A stretch of DNA of 64,000 nt, taken from contig ML681989.1 of NCBI GenBank assembly GCA_007922195.1, positions 46,817,089-46,881,088 on the forward strand, given 5' to 3'. Numbering within the stretch: the stretch's first letter is position 1; the number at the start of each line of letters is the position of its first letter. Shown here piece by piece: positions 55,621 through 64,000 of the stretch. The notes beneath the pieces were generated by a model, which worked only from the letters and a program-made list of their open reading frames with translations, was not told where the DNA came from and made no database searches. The position numbers and the translations under genes are program-made. Source of the stretch: Podocnemis expansa (taxonomy: Eukaryota > Chordata > Testudines > Podocnemididae).

Positions 55621-56320
55621 CTGAAAAGCCTTGTCAGGGCAACAGATGGATGCTTCCATCCCCCTCAGAAGAGAGTCCCCAATCATCGCAACCTGACGTT
55701 TCCTCCTGGGTATGCTGGTTATGATCCTCACAGCCTCAGAGTTGCATGATGTCTCCTTTTCCACCTCATCCATCATCTCTACCACAGTGTAATGGTTCTT
55801 CATCACGACGGAGGGTGGGATGGGAGCAGGGGTGGAGCACTGTCTGCTGACAGAGGTAATCAGCTGCCTGTGTCCTCCCTCTGCCATAGGCATCCCATCC
55901 TTCTCCAGTGGTAAGGCAGTATTCTTCAGCATCTGGATAGTATCCTCCTCCTTTCATGTCTCCTCATGGATGCTATCAAGGAACTTCATCAGGACATGGA
56001 TACTCCTGAGCCTAGACATCTCCTCCTGTAACTTTCCCACCTGCCTCCCGAGAAATTCCACCAGAAGACACCTGTCACATTGATTCATCTCCCCAGCCTG
56101 GTTGTCTGCAAGTGGGAAATACAGGCCACAGTCTCTGCAAGTCCACACCAGGATCTGGGTACCAATATTCATGGTCAGAGTGTCTGTCTGGATACAGGCA
56201 CTGGTGGAGGAGACAGAAGGGGTGCTGGCACAAGCAGTGCAGCTCCTCTTCACCATCATGGCTTCACCAACTCCTTCCCTCTCAAACTCCCCTGCTTGCA
56301 GTCCTCTGGTCACTCAGCCA
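55588..56320 (-). pseudogene. CR1 ORF1 (zinc-finger, coiled coil, GDSL esterase)
   Basis: The frame 55954-56313 contains a PHD-like Cys cluster (CRDCGLYFPL...NQCDRC) and a short leucine-rich coil (EFLGRQVGKLQEEMSRLRSI). The frame 55588-55932 contains RQVAMIGDSLLRGMEAS, the GDS block of the esterase domain known in ORF1 of CR1/L3 elements. ORF1 binds element RNA; the esterase role is not settled. A frameshift or stop separates the two parts. The start near the methionine at about 56313 lies just downstream of the repeated 5' segment. Confidence 0.75.
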
Positions 56321-56651
56321 CTGGCTTTTAGGGCCTTCTCTACCTAGGTCAGCCCTTGCCCCTTGTTAAGCACACAGGGCAAGGATGATCACAAGGCTGA
56401 TTGAGGCTGATCAAGGGTAAGCCGGGAACAATGGTACAAACAGCCCCCAGGCAATCATATAATCACAGTCCCAATTCCCACAGTAACTGCAAATGACAGA
56501 AATCACCTGTAGGGAAAGGCACAAACACACAGTCAGCAATTCACTCAAGCAAGATTCACTCTCTCTCTTGCTATAGCTAGGAGATTGCTTTTGCTTCCTT
56601 CTCAGGGCTTCACCAACTCCTTCCCTCTCAAATTCCCTTGTTTGCAGTCCT
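56260..56651 (-). promoter_or_regulatory. Repeated segment in the CR1 5' region
   Basis: A segment of about 45 bp (GGCTTCACCAACTCCTTCCC through TTGCAGTCCT) occurs at 56260-56304 and again at 56606-56651, 346 bp apart in the same orientation. In CR1 orientation the first copy lies at the ORF1 start and the second near the 5' end. Repeated 5' monomers can act as LINE promoters; that role is inference. Confidence 0.6.
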
Positions 56652-56655
56652 TGTT

Positions 56656-59600
56656 CACAAGCTCCAATATGAAGGTACACAACTGGTGATGTAGAAACAG
56701 GTATCCATAATGAAGACACTGATGGGCCCAGTATAAATATGATTGTGATAACTTTTTTGTGAAACAGGGAGTTCTGCACGAATTTCTGAATAAAATCAAA
56801 TAAAGGAAATTAATGGAGGCAAAGGGGCCCTGAGGGGAAATTTATGTATAATTTATTTTTTGCACAGGCACACTGGCACTCCTTGATGAAAAGAGAAACA
56901 TGCCAATTAAGCAATCATTACAATTATCAATGGCTCAGTGGACAATACAGTGTTAATACAATGTATATCCTCTGTTCCATAGATTACATAAAAAACAGCT
57001 TTTGCCCAAAGTATAAAACATCTTAGAAACTTTATTAATTAACAATTGATAAATTTGATTGATAAATCAGAGCTGAGAAGAATGAAACACTCAGTCACAC
57101 AGCAAGAAATATATCCTCTCAAATATTAATTTGCACCTGTGAACAGGTTCTACAAGCCTGTAGACAACAACAGGTGTGCAGTTTTAAATTGATTTTTCAC
57201 AAGCTGGTGTCCCAGTTAGTTGTTGTTTAGGATCACTGAAATTCATTGCATTAAATATAGTCCCTGATGTGTCATATATATGGATCCCAATTAAGTAGAT
57301 TCTATTGTATAGCAACCTTCATACAATGCATCACAAATCATTCTGAGACTCCCATACAAGCATTTGTTTGTAGCATCTGATAATAAATACAGTGGGATTT
57401 TTATAAGCCAGTGTACATTTCATGTATGTATTTAGATCCAAATAACAAAAAGATTGTTTATACAAAATCTTTAGGTATCCTGTCATAATTTAAGGGTGTA
57501 ATAACATCATAACTCAGCAGCATTAAGAAACAAACATACAACAAGAACAAAAAAACTCAGTTTAGTGGGTCCACTATCAACAAAAATCCACCTCTTTTTC
57601 ACCTTCTATCATTCTGGGAATGCATATCAATCCTCTCCAAAAAGCTGATTAAGTAGATGGCCTTTGGAGCATGGCTGGAAGGTCTCCAAATTCAAGCTCT
57701 AGATAAGGCCTATAATATATAATTAAATGTTAGAAAAGGAGACATGGGCAGGCTCTCTTTAAAAGATTAAGGCAAAAAGAAAGCTGGGCAAGAACCCCAC
57801 TTTACCATGAGTCTGTTATACAGTGACTGACTCCTGTCTTTCAAGACTGTCTCACTTCTGAAAGGGGAAAAAAACAATTGCTTGTGTTGCAAGCCTACCA
57901 TTTAGAAACACTAACTACACAATGTACAATCTGACTCTCACGGACAGATCAAAACAAATGCCTTTAGCATGAATATTTCTGAAATGCTATTCCTGCTAGT
58001 AGTAGCAAAGGGAAGATAGCTGAATATTGACAAAGGGAACCCCAACCCTGAAGAAAACTGTTTCTAGAGTTCAACACTGTTCCTGATGAAAGCATTGGAG
58101 ATGTGTCCTTGCTTCGATGGGAGCACGCTAATGCTCCAGTGGGAGTTGAGGGCACTACACGCTTCTTTGAAAGTGCTCAGTGCATTGCAAGATTAAGCCT
58201 GAAATATCAGATGCGGACTCATAAAATGACATGAAAAATAAACATGGGTCATTACACTGGGAAAGAAAAGGCAGTAGGGACATATGAAAGGATACACAAA
58301 GGTGCCAGATAAAGATGTTCAAAAATCTAATTGACAGCAGCTTGCAAAAATTGTACTATACATGTATATCTGCTAACTTACTCTTAAAACAAAGTTCTAA
58401 GTTAAAAAACAAAAACAAACAAACAAACAAAAAAACCCTATCAATACAAGTAAAGGCATGTGGAATTCTCTCTCAAATTCTCTCACTGGCAGCTACATGC
58501 AATTTTGTTTATGGTGTCTATCAGATTACCCAGACAATCCAGCTCTATTTATTTAACTATATATTCTTCTTCCACTGTTCTGTAAGGACCTGAGCCTTTT
58601 AAAAAAGGAGTCCAAAATTCACAATAGAGAACAGTGCCAAGTGGTCTGAATAAGCATGCAAAAAAATCACTAAGAGATAAAAGTAAAACCATCTAATTAT
58701 TCAGCAATTCAAACCTTCCTTGATACTGAAAGAAACTCATGATTAGTGACCAGACTTACTTGTATTCAGTAGATTAAAGGAGATATCTTTTTCCACAATG
58801 GAATTTTGCTTTGAATGTCAAGCATAAACCCTACTCTCCGGCTATTTATATTAACAGTTTCCTGTCTGCACGTCTATGCTTCTATAAAACTACCTAGGAC
58901 CAAACCCAAGATTTTTAAAAGTACAGTAACTGGTCATTTCAGGTGAATTCTTTTTTGTGTACCCAACTTGAGAAAGTCAGAAGTGTTTCATGCAGAGGTA
59001 TTCAACACATGAAAATCAAGACACCACAGCATTTCAAGTTAGACACTCAAAATTTGAGACCACCCAGAATCACTAGTTACTCCTTTAAAATTATGGAGTG
59101 AGATTTTTCAAGAATGGGTGCTAAATTTAGGCTCATAAATCCATATTTAGATGCTTGGTAAGCAACCCAATTTTTAAAAGTGTTACACAGATGGTAGTTC
59201 CCATTGACTTCAAGACAAAACAACTCAGCTCTCCCATAGGTATAGCACAGTCAATGGAAGAATAAACATCTCCATCTTGGTCTGGTAATGTACTCTACAC
59301 TAATGTTGTTCTGGAAGGACAGCTTCTATAGTTGACAAAGCTCATTTTCTCATGGACTTGACCTTTCTGCTGAGACTGCTAGCCAGAGGTGCTACTAGTA
59401 CCAGCTGCAGCAGTGATTTAATAATGTTAACACCTATCAAATAGAAAACGGACTGTGGTTTCCCAAATCATTTCCCATTGGTAATTCAACAGTTATCAGA
59501 AGACAAAGATTTCTTATCATTTCTGACTTCACTCAGATATGAATGGTTGGACTAGAGGTGAAAGGTTCCATATTAAATTAACAAACTTTGAATACATCTA

Positions 59601-60316
59601 GTCGCCATACACCTGCATTTGCTTTCATTAAGAAAGAATTCTTTGCTGTGAGCATTTGCATTTACAGAAGGATTTACTTATGATAACCAATGTGTCACAG
59701 AAAATTAAGGTTTCCTATCAGATGTTCAGGCTCATAATAGTAAAAAAAAATTAAAAAAATAAAAATCTTGAGAGAAATTCTAAAATGTATGAGGAAAAAA
59801 GAAACCAGGAGGGAGTGAGGAGGGAGAGAGAGAGAATAAAAATAAGTCATTCTTAAAGAAGGAAAGACTGTTACTGCTAGAACTGCACATGCATTTTTAT
59901 GGAACAGCAGTAAGCCAGACCACTGCTATGTTCTGGGCAACAACTATATAAACAGACATAAAGCCCACAGAATTCTTGGTAAGTATCATTAAAATAGGTT
60001 AAATATAAATGAAATCCACATCATAAGTCATGCTGGGGGAAAACAGAAAGGGAACAAAGGAATTTATCAGGTATTCCTAACATCAGACTGCAAAACTGTA
60101 GTCATCTGAAGTTATATGGGAAGGGATTTTTCCTCAGCTCAATCTCCTTGAAGTACAGTTGCTAAAGAGAAACAAATAATAATAATAATTAATCTTGTAA
60201 CATTGACATTTAAAAAAATAGTAAATTACAAGGAAGATGAGAAGACCCAAATGCAAGAGATATTTGATTGGATTGTTTATCTGGTGAGATATTTTTAAAG
60301 ATGATGAACATTTTCT
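56656..60316. other. AT-rich background with possible old repeat relics
   Basis: No gene or RNA recognised. At about 58130-58190 (CTCCAGTGGGAGTTGAGGGC) and 59090-59240 (GAGATTTTTCAAGAATGGGT, CATATTTAGATGCTTGG) there are phrases of dispersed amniote repeats of undetermined class. An (AAAC)n tract lies at about 58405-58435. Confidence 0.45.
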
Positions 60317-62035
60317 CATAGAATCATAGAAATGTAAGGCTGGAAGGCACCTTGAGAAATCACCAATTCCAGACCCCAGCACTGTGGCAGGACAAGTAAA
60401 CCTGGGTGATCCCTGAGAGGAGTTTGTCCAACATGTTTTTAAAAGTTTCCAGTGTTGGGACTCCACAACCTCCCCGAGAAGCCTATTCCAGACCCTAACT
60501 ATCCTTATTCTTAAAAAGTTTCCTTCTAATATCTAACCTAAATCTCCCTTGCTGCAGATTAAGCTCATTATATCTTGTCCTACCTTCAGTGGACATGGAA
60601 AATAATTTATCATTGCTCTCTTCATAAAAGCCCTTAACATGTTGGAAGACTGTTACTCCTCAGTCTTCTTTTCTGAAGTTGAAGCATGTCCAGATTCTTC
60701 AACCTTTCCTCACAGGGCCAGTTTCCTAAATTTTTTATCATTTTTGTTGCTCTCTTCTGGACTTTTTACAATGCATCCACACCTTTTCTAAATTGTGGTG
60801 CCCAGAACTGGACACAGTATTCAAGCTAGGGGCTTATCAACACTGAATACAAGAGGACAACTACCTCCTGTGTCTTACATGCAACACTCCTGTTAATACT
60901 CCCCTGAATCATATTAGCCTTTTTCAGTGACATGCTGTAGATGTGCAGTGCCTGGGGGCAAATACTTTCATTCCCCACATCAGCAGCAGCACCCCATCAG
61001 AGGAGGGTCTGCAGGCTCATTTTGCATTCTCCTTCACTCCCTGCACCCACTGTGGGGGTGGCAGGTATGGCTTGGAGTGGGACAGACAGCGGTAGATGCC
61101 TGGGACCACACAGAGGTAGGGGTGGAGAGGTGTGACAAGCTCTAGCTCTGTGGCTCCGTCACTGCACCCAGCACAGGGGCAAAGGGGATGGGAGGATGTT
61201 TATTCCCCCTGTCAGCAGGAGCCCTCAGCTGCTGGTGTAGTACCAATAACCAGGACCTACCAAATGTTGGGACCTAGGTCTGAAACATTCTCAAATTCTG
61301 ATAGCTCTTAGATACTAATGCTACACTCAGCACAATCGCAGGGCCCTGACCACCTGTGACAGCAAAGGCTGTTACTTCTCCAAAGACCTGGCTAGCATAC
61401 CCCCTGCCAGGGTGGCACCAGGGAGCATGGCCCCCACCTCAGTATGCCACCAGCCTTTCTTGCAATTTTGTCACATTGACTCTTCATATTCAGTCTCTGC
61501 TCCACTATAACCCTCAGATCCTTTTCAGCAAGACTACCATCTAGCCAGTTATTTCCCATTTCATAGTTTTACCTTTATTTTTTTTCATTTCTAAGTGAAG
61601 TACTTTGCACTTGTTTTACTAAATTTCATGTTGTTGAATTCAGACTAATTCTCTAATTTGTCAAGATCACTTTGAATTTTTAACCTCTCTCTCAGAGTGC
61701 TAACAAACTCTGCAAAGTTGGTGTCATCTGCAAATTTTATAAGCATACTCGGTTGCATTATCCAAGCCATTATGTCTCCTGGCAGCTAAAAATCATTTTG
61801 TGCCTTAGCCTTTCTGATTATGTCCCTGTATACTTGAACTGTTCCTTTATACTCCTGCTTATTAATTTGACCATGTTTCCACTTTTTCTGAATTCCTTTT
61901 TGATTTTCAGGTCGTTAAAGAACTCCTGATAGAGCCATATAAGCCTCTTAGTAGTCTTTCTACCTTTCCTTGGCATCAATATAGTTTGCAGTTGTGTCTT
62001 TAATGTTGTCTCCTGTTATATTGTCTTGTCTTGCT
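60317..62035 (-). mobile_element. Older CR1 LINE copy with internal deletion and an insertion
   Basis: The 3' end CATAGAATCATAGAAATGTA is followed by antisense CR1 3'-half sequence (CTTGTCCTACCTTCAGTGGA, GTGGTGCCCAGAACTGGACA, CAGATCCTTTTCAGCAAGAC, GGTGTCATCTGCAAATTTTA). At about 61770 it jumps to the endonuclease-RT linker region (TTAGCCTTTCTGATTATGTC, TTTCTACCTTTCCTTGGCAT). There is no open frame of length. It is more diverged than the 23- and 43-kb copies and of a different subfamily. Confidence 0.82.
60937..61460. mobile_element. Unclassified insertion inside the older CR1
   Basis: CR1 sequence breaks off after CATGCTGTAGATGTG and resumes at about GTCACATTGACTCTTCATAT. The ~520 bp between are GC-richer, begin CAGTGCCTGGGGGCA (hAT-like) and contain no recognisable coding. 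The right boundary and target duplication were not resolved. Confidence 0.5.
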
Positions 62036-62880
62036 GAACATTTTTAATAAGAGCATGTAAACAGGAATTCTATCAGAAGACTCTTACAGGAGTTAACGCT
62101 AAACTATTAGGCCCAGGATTTTATTCCTCTGCAGCAAATACATATCCATTCTTAATTAAAGGCAAATGTTCATGCAAGGAATGTAGCTCCTTATATATGA
62201 ATTCAATAAAACAATTAAAAAAGCAGTTAAGAATAAAAAGAATCAGCCATGGAGTTATAATTAAATGATTTGTAATCCCTTTATTTTTGAACACTTCAAA
62301 AGCTGTGTGGGTAAAAGAAAATCCTTTGAATTCAAGATGCCAGATCCTCAGCTGGGATAAATTCTTGGAGCTTTCTTGACTTCAGCTAATGCTAATTTGC
62401 AACTGGCTTGGTAATTTGAGACATACATGTAGACTCCTACTCAGTTTTAAGAAAATTTGATTCCCTAAAGCCAAATCAGGACAAACTACAATCTATGTTA
62501 TTCCAGTTTCCAGCTTGTTAAACGTTTCCTCCATTCCCTTAACAGCTGTTATAGTGTCAGGCTGTTTGTGTTTAGAATCTCCAATTCTAAAATCCTTCCA
62601 CAGCCCCACTCTGGGTAATCATGACTATTAAAAACTATTTGCATAGTGCTGTAAATTGAAGACAGCCCTTTATAATTATATACAAATGACATTTGCTTTG
62701 TTATATGTTCCGAATGCCAAAAAGGGGAAAGTTAACTGTATGATTGCCACTGACAATTAAACAGTCTCCTCCAAGATCCTCTTACAATTTGACTGAGTTT
62801 CTACTGTGTTTCTTGTTACACAAACTTTTAAACAAATCAACAGTTGAAGAGCAAAGATAATATTCATAAGACCAAATTCC
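62036..62880. other. AT-rich background, nothing recognised
   Basis: No supported feature. Confidence 0.5.
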
Positions 62881-62885
62881 GAAGT

Positions 62886-64000
62886 GACAGCCGTGTTAGT
62901 CTAATTCAGTAAAACAAACAAGGAGTCCAGTGGCACTAAAAGACTTACTAAAAGACTTACTCCAGCAGAGAAATCTGTGCTATCTTGGGGACTTTCCTTC
63001 TTCCCCACAACTGCTACACATAAGATAAAATTCTGCGGTGACCTTGAGGCCTACTTTTGCCATCTAAGACTCAAAGAATATTCCCATAACACCACAGATC
63101 AACGCACTGACACACAGATACCTTCCTCCAAACGCTACAAGAAAAAATATTTTTCGTGGACTCCTCCAGAGGGTCAAAACAAGAGACTTGACTTTTACAT
63201 TGATTGTTTCCGCCACTGTGCCAAGGCTGAAATTGTGGACAAACAACATCCTTTACATCATAACCTCAGTCCTGCAGAACGCAATGCCATCCACAGCCTC
63301 AGAAACAACTCTGACATTATCATTAAGGAGGCTGACAAAGGAGGTGCAGTTGTCATCATGAATAAATTGGATTATGACCAGGAGGCTTATAAACAACTCT
63401 CCAACACAGCATTCTACAGACCACTTTCCTCTGACCCCACTGAGGAATACCAAAAGGAATTACAACGCCTACTCAAGAAACTCCCTAAGACAGCACAGGA
63501 ACATATAAAGACAGAAACACCACCAGAACTGCAGCCAGGGATGTTCTATCTACTATTTAAAATCCATAAAGAAAGAAACCTTGGACACCTTATCATCTCA
63601 GGCATTGGCACTCTTACTGCCAGCCTATCCGGCTATGTGGACTCCCTCCTCAGACCCTATGTTATCAACATCCCTAGCTATCTTCAAGACACCACGGACT
63701 TCCTCAGGAAAATACAGTCCATTGGAGAACTTCCAGAAAACACCATTCTGACCACTAAGGATGTAGAAGCTCTTTACACCAACATCCCACACAAGGATGG
63801 ATTACAAGCTATTAGAAGAACCATCCCAGATGATGCCACAGCACAGCTTGTGACTTTGTGCTCACCCACAACCACTTCAGATTTGAGGATCATTTATATC
63901 TCCAAATCAGTGGCACTGCTATGGGCACCCGCATGGCCCCACAATATGCCAACATCTTTATGGGCGACTTAGAACAACGTTTCCTCAAGTCTTATCCCAA
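62886..64000 (+). mobile_element. Penelope-like element, 5' part; continues beyond the window
   Basis: It starts GACAGCCGTGTTAGTCTAAT, then AAGGAGTCCAGTGGCACTAA, i.e. the inverse of the tail carried by the short repeats at 7.5, 13.0, 33.3 and 52.9 kb, including a duplicated 12-mer ACTAAAAGACTT. This is followed directly by the reverse-transcriptase reading frame. PLEs have telomerase-related RTs and a GIY-YIG endonuclease; the endonuclease would lie beyond the right edge. It is the likely autonomous relative of the short repeats. Confidence 0.88.
62977..63972 (+). pseudogene. Penelope-like reverse transcriptase, N-terminal two-thirds, frameshifted
   Basis: The open frame begins at a GTG, not an ATG, so its true start lies upstream or is lost. 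Diagnostic blocks in order are RNAIHSLRNNSDIIIKEADK, GGAVVIMNKLDYDQEAY, YLLFKIHKERN (the PKIHK block) and TTKDVEALYTNIPHKDGL (motif A with its catalytic Asp). Near 63855 the frame shifts: PLE-like residues (an SGTAMGTRMAPQYANI-type segment with G-A-MG) continue in another frame to the window edge. The enzyme would copy PLE RNA at a nicked target. The annotated stop at 63972 is an artefact of that shift. Confidence 0.85.

Larger units (their letters stand above)
43449..56655 (-). mobile_element. Near-full-length CR1 LINE disrupted by Harbinger and hAT insertions
   Basis: The 3' end at 43449 carries the CATAGAATCATAGGG tail. Reading up the minus strand are reverse transcriptase (43.9-45.19 kb), a short linker (49228-49331), endonuclease (54.42-55.62 kb), ORF1 (55.6-56.32 kb) and a 5' region with a repeated segment. 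CR1-like sequence continues across both guests (the CCTTGATCCTCTT to CTTGTTACTTAC junction; TTTCTGATTTTGTCC to CCTGCAGTCCCAAGC). Removing 4,034 and 5,088 bp leaves about 4.1 kb, a normal full-length CR1. Such full-length copies are rare because CR1 is usually 5'-truncated. Frameshifts make it inactive. Confidence 0.88.

Noticed and set aside
1..64000. CRISPR array, bacterial operon or phage
   Set aside because: No evenly spaced short direct repeats with unique spacers and no prokaryotic genes; content is vertebrate retroelements.

Overview
The window looks like nuclear DNA from a non-avian reptile, most likely a turtle. This rests on repeat content: chicken-repeat-1 (CR1) LINEs with the ATAGAATC-type octamer tail, Penelope-like (PLE) tails, a DIRS element, two-gene PIF/Harbinger transposons with TATGTCTACA/TATGTCCACA ends, GC-rich hAT derivatives, and a trace of the amniote-wide MIR SINE. 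I found no convincing exon of a host gene on either strand. Every long reading frame I could interpret belongs to a transposable element or is a GC-rich artefact, so this is intergenic or deep-intronic sequence. The single-copy background is AT-rich; the GC-rich blocks are all insertions.

Layout. 1-20 kb: AT-rich background with short PLE-derived repeats (several palindromic), Harbinger-type MITEs at 2.5, 5.7, 8.2, 10.6, 13.2 and 17.4 kb, an eroded Harbinger transposase at 13.5-14.65 kb, a hAT MITE at 5.4 kb and a solo ERV LTR at 5.85-6.88 kb. 20.4-30.3 kb: one DIRS tyrosine-recombinase retrotransposon on the minus strand with both inverted terminal repeats and its internal complementary region, split by five later insertions (ERV-type LTR, gypsy-type LTR, CR1, two hAT elements). 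30-43 kb: an old plus-strand CR1/L3 3' end, a PLE palindrome, a minus-strand Ty3/gypsy pol fragment with its LTR, three hAT MITEs, a MIR fragment and a palindromic tRNA-like repeat. 43.4-56.7 kb: one near-full-length CR1 on the minus strand (esterase ORF1, endonuclease, reverse transcriptase), blown apart by a 4.0-kb two-gene Harbinger and a 5.1-kb hAT-type element, each carrying further insertions. 56.7-64 kb: mostly unannotated AT-rich DNA, an older CR1 at 60.3-62.0 kb, and a PLE whose reverse transcriptase runs off the right edge.

The elements work as a layered record rather than a pathway. Target-site duplications and restored host-element continuity give relative ages: DIRS and the 43-56 kb CR1 predate their guests; the 17.35-kb MITE shares its ends with the 45.2-kb Harbinger and is probably a deletion derivative mobilised by it; the short PLE repeats share their tail with the PLE at 62.9 kb and carry a hammerhead-ribozyme-like core. 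All family calls are by eye from motifs and my knowledge of consensus sequences; no database search was run.
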